Positions 39,483-48,000 of a stretch of DNA of 64,000 nt are shown in pieces. The first letter of the stretch is position 1. Each line of letters begins with the position of its first letter. The position numbers and the translations under genes are program-made. The notes under the pieces are model-generated. The model saw nothing but the letters and a program-made list of their open reading frames with translations, was not told where the DNA came from and did not search any database. The DNA comes from Cyanophora paradoxa (taxonomy: Eukaryota; Glaucocystophyceae; Cyanophorales; Cyanophoraceae), in NCBI GenBank assembly GCA_004431415.1, contig QPMI01000587.1:45205-109204 (forward strand), read 5' to 3'.

Positions 39483-40136
39483 TCACTGTGCAGCATTGCA
39501 TGTCCAAAGTCCAGCAGTCAGATGAAGGTAGGCAATTCCTTGTACATGTCCAACAGTGGTGACCCTTTCGCACCAAGAATACTGTCCTGTGATTCCAGCT
39601 TTGGCAATCAAGGAAAACAAATCATCCAGGGATTGTAACATCCTGGGAAAAACAAATCTCCGACATGCACCAAGAAATAAGAGGAGCTTCGAGCTGCAAG
39701 TACTACATACAGAGGTAACACTGTGCTGCAAGACAAGATTTTTTTTGGTGGGGCCTGTGAAATGAACATCTACGTTCGGAAGCAGAGAGACAACAGGCAC
39801 TCGAAAGACATCTAGTAGGAACCACTGCGAAGGGAAAAGTGCCAATGCACCACCTGCGAATGAAAAGTGCCAATGCACCACCTGCGAATGCAGGCCACAG
39901 CAGTGTGCGTACGTCTCCAAGTACATGTCGTCAAACCTTCTCGTGTGAAACGCGACAGCCCTTTCGAAAATATTCCCAGTTTCGCGAAGTGCGAATGCAC
40001 TTCCCAGCGACTGGTATGAAGAACAACGTGCGAATGCACGGACCATCCCTGTCAAAACAGAGACATGGGCTTGTCGGGCCAGAACGAGAACTACGGCTTC
40101 AAATATGAGAACGTGATGTAGCGGTGCGTAATCCAT
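39483..40136 (-). CDS. Unknown ORF carried by non-autonomous element C (217 aa)
   Basis: The frame has an ATG and mixed, protein-like composition rich in Cys, His, Leu and Val; it is not Gag-like, having no knuckle and low Lys. A near-exact 24-bp tandem duplication near 39840-39890 gives the repeated HSQVVHWHF and SFAGGAL segment. A second frame, 39496-39293, continues in similar style past the stop, which suggests a frameshift in a longer protein. I do not recognise a family. As cargo in an LTR element it could be a captured host gene fragment or an unrecognised Gag. Confidence 0.4.
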   Translation of the reverse strand: MDYAPLHHVLIFEAVVLVLARQAHVSVLTGMVRAFARCSSYQSLGSAFALRETGNIFERAVAFHTRRFDDMYLETYAHCCGLHSQVVHWHFSFAGGALALFPSQWFLLDVFRVPVVSLLPNVDVHFTGPTKKNLVLQHSVTSVCSTCSSKLLLFLGACRRFVFPRMLQSLDDLFSLIAKAGITGQYSWCERVTTVGHVQGIAYLHLTAGLWTCNAAQ

Positions 40137-40324
40137 GCGAAACCAGAGCGTTGCTCGCTCTGTGGTAGAAAAAAAAGACGATGGCCGATAACAGAATGTG
40201 AAGCGTAGGACATAAATATAGTGGAAAGCATTCCAATGCTAGCCTAGCACGAAAAAAATAGTTTGCTGAATTTTGTGCACACCGGTTTGAAGGAATGATC
40301 AAAATCACCACGTGCACGGGAATC

Positions 40325-40342
40325 GTTCCGCGGCGGCCCCCA
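40325..40342 (-). other. Putative primer-binding site of element C
   Basis: TGGGGGCCGCCGCGGAAC on the minus strand, 2 nt inside the 5' LTR. It shares its first seven bases with the PBS of element B. Confidence 0.5.
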
Positions 40343-40344
40343 AT

Positions 40345-40537
40345 TGAAATGAAGCAGCTGGATGAATGTGGCTGCGATAAGCTGCTGCATCCCAAGGTGT
40401 GCTAGGCTACATTAGAGATGCGATCATTTATTCATGGGACAACCCAAGACTGACTACAACCAAGACACAGCAAGGGGAAGGGGGAGAACTAGGCATCCTA
40501 AGAGAGAACAGGGGAAGAGTCACTACGCTTCACAACA
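40345..40537 (-). repeat. 5' LTR of element C (193 bp)
   Basis: It matches 38732-38924 closely. The near-identity points to recent insertion. Confidence 0.85.
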
Positions 40538-40623
40538 GAAATTCGCCCAGACATTCGTCCTGGCTATGGTCAAGCGCATTCGCGTGGAATTGAAAATGTT
40601 TTGGATGATTCGAAAAGTGCTAT

Positions 40624-40792
40624 TGATGGGTAGCGGCCAGAAAGGATCAAAGAACACTTGGGAGAACATGTTTACCCGTCATTTGCAAGAGTCTCGTGTA
40701 TTATCTCCAGAAGCCAGCACAAGCCCCCAACTGACTTCCACACACAAGGCACAGGGCTATACTACGAGGGAGAGTTTGGGTTCGAGATACAA
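40624..40792 (-). repeat. Solo LTR of family A
   Basis: It matches 3703-3873 over its whole length (GGCCAGAAAGGATCAAAG, TTTACCCGTCATTTGCAAGA, TTCGAGATACAACA). Flanks CTAT and CTAG look like a decayed 4-bp duplication. It probably arose by LTR-LTR recombination that removed the internal region. Confidence 0.7.
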
Positions 40793-40910
40793 CACTAGTA
40801 GAGTAGTGGTAGTTAGTGGAAATCGTGGAAAATTGGAACGGAAGTGGTTTAAGAATTTTTTTTCTGATGAGCTGTGGTGGAAGCGAGATACCCCTGCTTA
40901 AAAGCATTTT

Positions 40911-41606
40911 ATGTCATCTACAAATCATTCGAAGCCGGTTTCCCTGAAGTTGTCTTTTGATGATAATGGCCCAGACTCAATTGAAATTTGTTCTCTGGAC
41001 TCCCAGAGCCGTCCTGCTGAGCCTGCATTCACAGGGCCGCGTCGCTTCCTGACCTCAGCTCTGGGGAGGTCAACTCTGGACGTTGTCATTCAGGGCAAAC
41101 ATCACAAATTCCTTCTCCACAGCGGGGCAGATGTCTCTTTCATGCTTTCTTCTTCTATCTCTTCTCTTGGACTTCAAAAAAAGGTGTTTAGAACTTTTCA
41201 CACTCCTTCTGTCAAGCTCCCGAATTCTGCATTGGTGGCTGTTCCTGGTGAGGTTCATGTGGCTGCTATTATTGGGCCCCTCACTCGGAGTGTTCCCTTT
41301 CTTGTGGTTGATTTCCCGGGATATGCATTCGATGGCATCTTAGGCCAAGAATTCTTTTCTGATAATGGAGTCACCTATTGCAATAAGGACGCTGACAATC
41401 GATTTGTGGTCTTCGCCAAGCACCCAGACAAGCCAGTTAAGTGTGGAATCCTCTCTTTCTTACCTGGCACCTCTACGCAGCTGAGTTCTCGGTCGCCGGA
41501 GACAGGTGCAGACAAAACCTTTCCAGGGCAAAGGAGAGTATGTGAAGGAAGTGGAACCAAAAGAAGTTCCCCCTCAGTCTTTCTTCATCATCAGTTTAAA
41601 TTTTAG
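40911..41606 (+). pseudogene. Gypsy aspartic protease domain with a changed active site
   Basis: 231 residues related to the protease of element A: shared layout from the flap through KLPNSALVAVPGEV, FLVVDFPGYAFDGILGQEFFSDNGVTY to PVKCGI. The catalytic triplet reads LLHSGADVS where element A has FLDSGADIS, so the active-site Asp is His and the enzyme should be dead. The last 35 residues are dispersed repeat. No RT follows, so pol is lost. Confidence 0.75.
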
Positions 41607-41609
41607 CCC

Positions 41610-42290
41610 TGGTCAGTTTAAATTCCCATCTGGCCCACAATAGGAAGTCAGGTGCACACAAAAACTTTCCAGGGGAAACATGCACAAGGTGCTAGCCTTA
41701 GGCAGGTGCACCTTGCCCAGCAGAGGCCCTGTAAGAGGCTCAGGCATTCGGAATGGGATGGGTGTTTAGGGCTTTGAATGTTCCCTGGGTTCACTGACTT
41801 CCTGTTGTGGGCCCGACGGGGATTTGAACTGACCAGGGCTTAGAAGGAGTGAACCAAACATTCCCGTGGGTCCACAACAGGAAGGCCAGGTGCCCACACG
41901 ACAATCAAATCCCGCTCCTGCTGAGAGTGTCTTTCAACCCATTGTATAGCTTCGAACAGCTTCTTTTCATCGTTCCACTTACTACCAGTTGTCAGGAAGC
42001 GTAGTTCCCTTCCCCTTTTGCCATAGCAAATGAAGCATGTATGTTAGCAATCCCCCATCCCTTTTGTAGGGGTATGTCATTCAATCATACATGGATACTA
42101 CACGTGTGTGCATGTGCGTCCCGGCACGGCACTGCGCCGTGTGCGGAAGTGGCCTAGAACCCATCGTATAGCTTCTAGCAGCTTCTTTTCAAACTTCCTG
42201 TTGTGGGCCTGACGTGAACTCAAACTGACCAAGGGTGGGCCCCCGCAGAGACTATTCTAATCTTGTGAGCTCTTGATACTATTACACAGT
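41610..42290. repeat. Dispersed-repeat cluster in both orientations
   Basis: 41610-41750 is a plus-oriented unit (ACACAAAAACTTTCCAGGGG, GGTGCTAGCCTTAGGCAGG, CCTGTAAGAGGCTC). 41790-41880 holds inverted TTCCTGTTGTGGGCCCGACG blocks. The rest to 42290 repeats CATTGTATAGCTTC/CATCGTATAGCTTC and TTCCTGTTGTGGGCC. No gene seen. Confidence 0.6.
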
Positions 42291-42300
42291 AAGTGATCCT

Positions 42301-43278
42301 TTACAACAGCGCCCAAGGGGAGCAGGCCCCAAACCCGGACAGAGTGGAAGGAGGCATGAATAACTCTGGCCATCCTGTATTAACTGAATTTCCATTAAAT
42401 GCTAGCTTCATTTGATCAGGTGAGTAGTCGATGCCAATTATACACTTGGTGTTCAAACCACACATGAACTGAGGCGAATGAATTCGGAAAATTCGGAATG
42501 CGGAGACCCACAAGCCAAGGGAGACATCTTCATTGCGTGTAATCCGGAGATTTTTTTTTTGAGCCAAAACCTGTTTTATCAAGTTGAATGATATAACATA
42601 TCCTGGTCCTCTAGCGAACGGGGGCAAGTGAAGACCCAAATCCCATGTTGGATCTCTCCATTTTCCACTTCGGTCTCTTTCTTGATCAATGCAGAAGCTC
42701 CCGAAGTGAATGTGGTCAACAAGTGAGTCATCTTTATTCAGTGCACAATTCGAGAATTGGAGCGTTGCCGTTGGGATCTGTGGAAGCAAGTTCGTGCCAT
42801 CTCTGACAATACGCTGAAGGAAAAATTTTAAACTCTTGGACTGCACAAAAGAGTTATCATCAACCTTCATAAAAAACAGACAATTGAAAGAAGAAACTGC
42901 GAATTCTAAGATCGCAAGAAGCTTGAAAGTAAGCCTCTCATACTGGTCAATAATATCGAGTTCGACTACATCAGGCTCATTAAATGCGGTTCCGTTACCC
43001 ACGAAAAATCGAAGAAAACAGCAGCTCTGGTCTTGGAACTCACTCCCCCACGTTTCTCGGATCGCATTTCGAAAATCAACCCGCTCGCTTGTAGAAAAAA
43101 CCGCAGTAAAAAGCAAACAGCGTGCAGAAGTTGGGGGGCTCACAGATTCCGCGGCATTGTTAATTTGAAGGAAGTTTGCTTGTGTATCACTACAGATAAT
43201 GCCCAAGAGATCGACATGAAGACGAAAAGTACACACTACTATTACCAAGCCAATGCCGAGTCGAAGACGTGAAAGCAT
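42301..43278 (-). CDS. GT31-family beta-1,3-galactosyltransferase-like protein
   Basis: 325 residues without intron. A signal anchor spans about 5-22, giving a type II Golgi protein. GT31 motifs are in order: RNAIRETWG (70-78), DIIDQYERLTFKL (108-120), FFMKVDDNSF (135-144) with the metal-binding DD, PPFARGPGYVIS in the middle and NEDVSLGLW near 262, the ED(V) motif with the likely base. Members add galactose, GlcNAc or GalNAc in beta-1,3 linkage from UDP-sugars. Together with the GT7 gene 9 kb away, it could build alternating galactan or proteoglycan-type chains; that is inference only. Confidence 0.85.
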   Translation of the reverse strand: MLSRLRLGIGLVIVVCTFRLHVDLLGIICSDTQANFLQINNAAESVSPPTSARCLLFTAVFSTSERVDFRNAIRETWGSEFQDQSCCFLRFFVGNGTAFNEPDVVELDIIDQYERLTFKLLAILEFAVSSFNCLFFMKVDDNSFVQSKSLKFFLQRIVRDGTNLLPQIPTATLQFSNCALNKDDSLVDHIHFGSFCIDQERDRSGKWRDPTWDLGLHLPPFARGPGYVISFNLIKQVLAQKKNLRITRNEDVSLGLWVSAFRIFRIHSPQFMCGLNTKCIIGIDYSPDQMKLAFNGNSVNTGWPELFMPPSTLSGFGACSPWALL

Positions 43279-43399
43279 CTAGTGAACTGTACAAAACAAG
43301 AAAGCTATCGGCGTCAACCAGAACAAGTTCAGTGGAAACCACGTGCACGACACAACACGTGCAGGGAAACAAGGGCCCCCCGAATGAAGCTGAAGAGCG

Positions 43400-43530
43400 C
43401 AGAAAAGCGTACCCGAAGGCTAGCGCCTTCCCGAAAAGCGGAATTGAGCAGGGCCGCCTCAGCAGGGCGGGTTGCACCTGCCTTCGGCTAGCGTTCTGTG
43501 CATTTTCCCCGTGGAAAGTTTCTGTGTGCA
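43400..43530 (-). repeat. Dispersed-repeat fragments between genes
   Basis: AAGGCTAGCGCCTTCC near 43418 and CTTCGGCTAGCGTTCTGTGCATTTTCCCC followed by GTGGAAAGTTTCTGTGTGC near 43480-43530, all in reverse orientation. It lies directly before the broken transferase gene. Confidence 0.7.
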
Positions 43531-43554
43531 TTTCATCTCGCAAGAGGATATGAT

Positions 43555-44300
43555 GAACGTCTGACAATTTTTTCTGTTTTTAAACCCTTGCGAGGCTCTG
43601 ATGCTATTCATCAGCTCCGAGCTGCTTCCAGTTGGAAGAACATCCGCCCTCGGCGCCTCTGCTTTTCTTCGGCGACGAGGAGGGCGTTCATGAGTTAGCT
43701 GAGGTTTTGAATGCCACACACGTTGCCGATGTACACCGAAATGATCTCGGAACTCCAACGATAGGAGCCTTGTTCGCTGCCGCTTTCCTTCATTCGAACT
43801 CGTGTGTCCTGGAATTCGGACATTTCTCTATCGAGATCAGTCGGGATCGTCATGTCTCGATCGAGATCTCTAGCAAGTCTGCTTTGACGATCTGAAAACC
43901 TTCTTAATGGTTGGAAGAAGGCATACTATTTCATTGGCATCGAATGCGCGGATCTCTGATTTTTTTCGGAGGCAATTCTTCTCGAGTTGAGCGAAGGTCA
44001 TGCAGACGAAGATGGAGCTCTTGATTACTTTGTTTACAAGGGATTTCTGGCAGAATCAGACAATTCCGAACTTCGCGATTGGACGGTTCGCATCGGATAG
44101 CTGGCTGCTCGCTGCGGCATTAAATTCTTCACGAGCCGTTGTAGATGCTAGTGATGTTGTGCGGGCAATTCATCCGTTTCATGTCTATACTCACTCCGGC
44201 ACAAATGAATCATGGAATCCGAAAAAATTCAGCTGAGGCCCAGCACAATTTAGAGCTGGCTTCTTTAAGCACAGAGCAAATTATTTCATCAAGGCTCCGA
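43555..44300 (+). pseudogene. Broken sugar-nucleotide-transferase-like gene
   Basis: Coding pieces in several frames add up to one protein type. Near 43565: IFSVFKPLRGSDAIHQLRAASSW. Near 43650: LLFFGDEEGVHELAEVLNATHV, then HRNDLGTPTIGALFAAA. Near 43900: KTFLMVGRRHTISL. Near 44035: TRDFWQNQTIPNFAIGRFASDSWLL, then VVDASDVVRAIHPFHVYTH. I know this layout, with an FGDE start and a GRxxxDxWL motif, from uncharacterised GT-A-like proteins of algae and large DNA viruses. At least three shifts or stops break it. The function cannot be stated beyond a probable transferase. Confidence 0.5.
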
Positions 44301-45022
44301 TCTGTGCATCTGAAACTTTGCATGACGGATGCAGCCTCTGTCTATATCTGCAATATGCAGGGGGAGAATCGGTAAGTTGAGCAAAAGTGCGGGGGCAAAA
44401 TAGGTGAGCAAAGGCACAAAAGCATCATGAAATCAGCCTCGGGTCATCAGCTCGGTGGGATACGAAGAGGCTTCTGTTTTCGCTGTCATGCTGTTTGTGT
44501 GTCGGATTCATCGCTTCCCCGATTTTTGTTTTTTTGGCAGCGCGGATCACGAACAACGGTTCATGATCAAAGCTCATCCCAACAATCGACGATGAATGAC
44601 TTGAAACAATCATTGATGTCTGAAAAGCGGATTGCCTGACCGCGTAACGATTATTGTGTATTGACAATGACTTACAAGACCGATAAATAGAATGCATGGC
44701 AATTAAGGAATACGGCTAAATGATCGCTTGCCCATTGATCTTGCCGCGGGGGAGTGACCCAGAGGGTGGCGTATAGGGGCCAGATCTGACCTGGTCCTTT
44801 CCCGTCCAAAGGTGTGTTTTTCGGCGATCAATCATTTCAAGTTCGAGGCCCCCGAGGGGGCAAGAAGTGTTGTATTTGTCGGTGGAAAAAGCTTTGGGAT
44901 TCCATGGTTGGGCGATGGGGGCGAACCGCAATCCCCCTGAGTCGCTCTGTGCCCCATGATTCGTTGATATGTCAGTTGAATTCTCAGTTTGTGCAGCTCT
45001 TGCCCATGCCCAGCCCTAGCCC
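44301..45022. other. Intergenic, no convincing gene
   Basis: Small frames on both strands only. The stretch just before 45023 (CAGCTCTTGCCCATGCCCAGCCC) could be an exon boundary of the GT61 gene, but no upstream exon with a signal anchor was found. Confidence 0.35.
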
Positions 45023-46357
45023 ATGAAGGCAACGCATTTGTTTTTCACATACGCATGCCCTCTCTCTCAAGCGATTATTCTTCTTCGACACGAGGATTTC
45101 AATTTCATTGAATGTGTGTCAATAGTCTGTGTGAACTATCTTTTCCGCTCGCAACAGTCATGTGTGTCCTTGCCGGATCTCGATAGCGCGTTTTTTGCGG
45201 GATCGTGGGTGGTTCAACTCAACACTCCGAAAATTCAACTTAAAGATTTCGACGTCGTTCGCAAATCTTTGCTATCTGCCCCGTTGAGTTTAGAGAACCC
45301 CAACGTTGCATGGGTAGTCCCCCTGCGAGCAGTTTCGTTTCGCTCCCCACTTGTGGTAAACCACGAGGATCTTGCTTCTTTGCGGCATATAGCAGTTGCC
45401 AAGAAATGCGATGAAATCGATCTCACTAGAACTGCCCCAAACCCTCCTTACCCGTGGTGCTGGGGACGGAACTTTAAAATGCATTTTTCAAGGCACCAAG
45501 CCGTGATTACTGTCCAAAACGTCATCATTGGACGAAGTGGAGTCGTGTACGATAGCAGCAAGTTCTACTCGTATGAACCATCGTTCATCATTGAATCAAC
45601 ACCAGAAGATGATGTTGAGCGATGTGTCGAGTTTACTGAAATTGCTCTTGCAATTGCCGAGTGGTATCATCAAGGATATCATCTGTTCATGGAAGCCTTT
45701 CCTCGGTTTCTGTTTGTGTTGGACTTCTTTCGCCAGAATACGCATCTGCCCCTTATTGTCCATGGCAGCACAAAGACCTTTTGGATCGAGATGTTTTCTA
45801 TCTTACATCTTGACGCTAGCCGCCTACTGACCACCACAAATTGTGCAATAAGAGCGAGCATTGCTTTTCTCTCTCTGTTTGCTGATTTTCGATTTGGATA
45901 TGTCCACATGGAATCCTTACTCCTTATCAGAGAAGCGTTCAAAGATCATATCTTGAACCAGACCCAGTCTATTGTTGTTGTCGATCGGACAGGCTTCCAA
46001 AGGAATTTTCATGCAACAGGGAAATTGATCCAGTTACTTGAAAAACATTTTTCACCGTCCAAAGTGGTACCATTTAGAGGCCACCAACTTTCTAGAGTGG
46101 AGCAAGCGAAGATATTCAGCTCAGCGAGAATTATCATTGGACCACATGGTCAAGACTTCGCTAATCTTGTCTTTTGCAATCGAGGCACACTGGTTTTTGA
46201 ACTGCTTCCAATTGAAGGGAATTGCCATAATTATCATATGATATCAGAACTTCTTCAATTGCGCTATGTTGCTTTACCATGGGGTACATGCCATGATTGT
46301 AATTTTGACAATGTATATCCTGAAAGAATTATGGCTGCTGTGAAGCTGCTGACCTGA
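45023..46357 (+). CDS. GT61-family glycosyltransferase (second copy)
   Basis: 444 residues in one frame. The centre has EWYHQGYHLFMEAFPRFLFVLDFF, the acceptor-side motif of GT61. The C-terminal half has IVVVDRTGFQRNF, then IIIGPHGQDFANLVFCNRGTLVFEL, the family's diagnostic block, and ends with a Cys pair (TCHDC) near the C-terminus. It is only distantly like the copy at 33-34.5 kb. The N-terminus has moderately hydrophobic stretches but no clean signal anchor, so an upstream exon may be missing or the start may lie elsewhere. The role is assumed as for other GT61: a Golgi or ER transferase of unknown donor. Confidence 0.8.
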   Translation: MKATHLFFTYACPLSQAIILLRHEDFNFIECVSIVCVNYLFRSQQSCVSLPDLDSAFFAGSWVVQLNTPKIQLKDFDVVRKSLLSAPLSLENPNVAWVVPLRAVSFRSPLVVNHEDLASLRHIAVAKKCDEIDLTRTAPNPPYPWCWGRNFKMHFSRHQAVITVQNVIIGRSGVVYDSSKFYSYEPSFIIESTPEDDVERCVEFTEIALAIAEWYHQGYHLFMEAFPRFLFVLDFFRQNTHLPLIVHGSTKTFWIEMFSILHLDASRLLTTTNCAIRASIAFLSLFADFRFGYVHMESLLLIREAFKDHILNQTQSIVVVDRTGFQRNFHATGKLIQLLEKHFSPSKVVPFRGHQLSRVEQAKIFSSARIIIGPHGQDFANLVFCNRGTLVFELLPIEGNCHNYHMISELLQLRYVALPWGTCHDCNFDNVYPERIMAAVKLLT

Positions 46358-46720
46358 AGTCTTCTGAAATAATGAATGAAGAATCTGCACCCCCAAAAAC
46401 ACTTATTCTACTGAAATGATGAATGAATCTACCAAAAAAATGAATGAAGAGTCTGGCCCCCCAGCAAAAACTAAAACACCTGAATCCTTGCGAAATCCAT
46501 TGCCCACCATTATCAGGAATGCAGGAGCCGGATCCTGGAACATTTGTGTGGGTTGGAGGCCACTGGGGGGAAACCCCTGCCCCCCCAACTGAGGCCCTGT
46601 AATAGGCTCGGACATTCCGAGTGGGACTCCCACTGAGTGTTTAGGGATTTGAACTTCATCTTGGGTTCACTCCCTCTCCACCTTGGTGCACCTGCCAAAG
46701 GCTAGCGCCTTGATGAAATT
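46358..46720. repeat. Short local repeats and a dispersed-repeat unit
   Basis: Variants of TGAATGAAGAATCTG and CCCCCAAAAAC repeat two to three times between 46358 and 46480. 46600-46705 is a dispersed-repeat unit ending GGTGCACCTGCCAAAGGCTAGCGCCTTG. This is the last host-type repeat before the viral island. Confidence 0.55.
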
Positions 46721-46854
46721 TAAAAATATATATGAGGGCCATCAATGGGCCAAACGCGAAAAGTCAACTCCGAGAGCTCGAGACTCGGAAGTGACGCTTA
46801 GATTGCGGAGGTTCTTATAACCGCCGCAACAGCTGTGGGGGTACCCCCTCCGAG

Positions 46855-46962
46855 GCTGGCGATCGCGGCGATCACGACCCTGGCGATCGCGATTTTCTCC
46901 CGATCGCGACCCTTTTCGATCGCGATTTCGAGATCGGGGACATTAATGCGATCGCGAGAAAG
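46855..46962. other. Cluster of GCGATCGC-type palindromes
   Basis: Five CGATCGC-containing palindromic octamers or near-octamers occur in about 110 bp (near 46858, 46881, 46900, 46918 and 46950). This is far above chance. It could be a binding-site cluster or part of an origin at the left border of the island. Confidence 0.5.
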
Positions 46963-47091
46963 GAAAAATCGGAAAAGGCCGAAAAGTGCCGTTTTCACGC
47001 GTGAAATCGATCGAAAACGAGGGTTCGAATCCCGGGCCCGGATTTGGACTTGGTCAGAATCTCGAGTCAAAATGGGAGAAAAATGTGACCT

Positions 47092-47133
47092 GGGACTTGG
47101 GACTTGGGACTTGGGACTTGGGACTTGGGACTT
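47092..47133 (+). repeat. Array 1: six GGGACTT units
   Basis: (GGGACTT)6 followed by GGGAAGAGTTAGAATCAGAG, 60 bp upstream of the ATG at 47195. Confidence 0.9.
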
Positions 47134-47194
47134 GGGAAGAGTTAGAATCAGAGTCTGGACTCAAAAGCGGGGAAATTTTCGGACGGGGAGAAAA

Positions 47195-47683
47195 ATGTCA
47201 GGCAATCTCTATTACGATTTCCCCTTTGAGTTGAATATGGCATTCGAGAGGCTGCGCGAGTTCTGGCGTTGGCACCTCACAGGACATGACATTCCCGACA
47301 TAACACCAGAGCCCAACACACAGGGCGTGCTTGAAGTCATCCGTCAATATCCGCGTCGATTCAATGAATGGATCGAGTTCCACGCAACGAACCGTTTCCA
47401 GAGTCTCCCCGAGGCCATACGCGAAAATTTCGTGAGGCTGGTGGGACCAGGCTACGACAACCCTAACAATCATAGACCACGCCCAGCTGGCGTGACGCGC
47501 GAAGCTCGAGAAGACCGTAGACTTTTCCGCAGGGAATTGAGAGAGGATAGACGGAGGCTTTCAATGGGGCTCCCGCAGATTGTGAGGGGGTACAGCCCGG
47601 ATTACGAGACTTACCAAGAATTGTACGGCTTCGAAAATCCCTTGAGAGGGTACTACCAGGGTGAGGGCCAGGGGGGCCCCTGA
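47195..47683 (+). CDS. Viral island ORF, unknown function (162 aa)
   Basis: The frame is open further upstream, but the region before ATG 47195 encodes translated palindromes and GGGACTT repeats, so I take MSGNLYYDFPF as the start. The N-terminal half is aromatic and helical (FERLREFWRWHL). Around residue 95 it becomes very Arg-rich (REAREDRRLFRRELREDRRRL), and it ends in a Tyr/Gly-rich tail. No domain recognised. The basic stretch suggests nucleic-acid binding or virion packaging, which is inference. It stands directly behind a GGGACTT array. Confidence 0.55.
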   Translation: MSGNLYYDFPFELNMAFERLREFWRWHLTGHDIPDITPEPNTQGVLEVIRQYPRRFNEWIEFHATNRFQSLPEAIRENFVRLVGPGYDNPNNHRPRPAGVTREAREDRRLFRRELREDRRRLSMGLPQIVRGYSPDYETYQELYGFENPLRGYYQGEGQGGP

Positions 47684-48000
47684 GGGTGTACCCCCGGCCC
47701 GAGACTCGACCTTCGGCGGACGCACTCGGGCGATTTCCGTCAGGCCGGCTCCTTTTTCTGCCTTCGGCCAACGCTAAATTTGGCTTTTTTCAGGCCAGTT
47801 GGCAACGTTTTCCGTTGCGAACTAGACCGCGAAAAAAATCGCCACAAAACCGCGGTCCGCCGCCATTTTGGCTCACTCTTGAAACGGGTTCGCCGCCTTC
47901 TCTCAGCCCAAGGAATCCCGCCTCTCCGAATTTTCACAAGTCCGCTCTCTCAGTCACCTCACGTTTTGCCTTTGCTGATCTCTCTTCCCTTTGCGCAGAT
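47684..48000. other. Gap between viral ORFs
   Basis: Short frames only. The last 60 bp before ATG 48001 are pyrimidine-rich (CTCTCTCAG, TTTGCCTTTGCTGATCTCTCTTCCC), which could be promoter sequence or a 3' splice-like tract. Confidence 0.3.

Larger units (their letters stand above)
38732..40537 (-). mobile_element. Non-autonomous LTR retrotransposon C (1806 bp) with an internal ORF
   Basis: Two 193-bp direct repeats with TG and CA ends flank 1420 bp, and GAAA is duplicated on both sides (38728-38731, 40538-40541). On the minus strand a PBS-like TGGGGGCCGCC follows the 5' LTR after 2 nt, and the A/B-type hairpin precedes the 3' LTR. No RT or integrase. The inside holds a 217-residue frame. Movement would depend on enzymes of another gypsy element, A or B being candidates. 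Confidence 0.82.
38690..41606 (+). pseudogene. Old gypsy gag-protease copy interrupted by two nested insertions
   Basis: The coding phase before element C (codons ending ASVE at about 38730) continues right after it at 40538, and after removal of the solo LTR at 40624-40792 with one 4-bp duplicate it runs on to a stop near 40900. A protease frame starts just beyond. The three pieces therefore belonged to one element on the plus strand. It has no LTR of its own in view and gives way to dispersed repeat at 41610. Confidence 0.55.

Noticed and set aside
38786-40593. Repeated frame starting MLGYIRDAIIYSWDNPRL at 38786 and 40399
   Set aside because: It lies within the two LTRs of element C; not a protein gene.
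46355-46700. CRISPR-like short repeats
   Set aside because: Repeats are few, irregular and without spacers of even size; the context is eukaryotic.
46835-47194. N-terminal extension of the 47195 ORF
   Set aside because: It translates the GCGATCGC palindromes and GGGACTT repeats, so it is noncoding.
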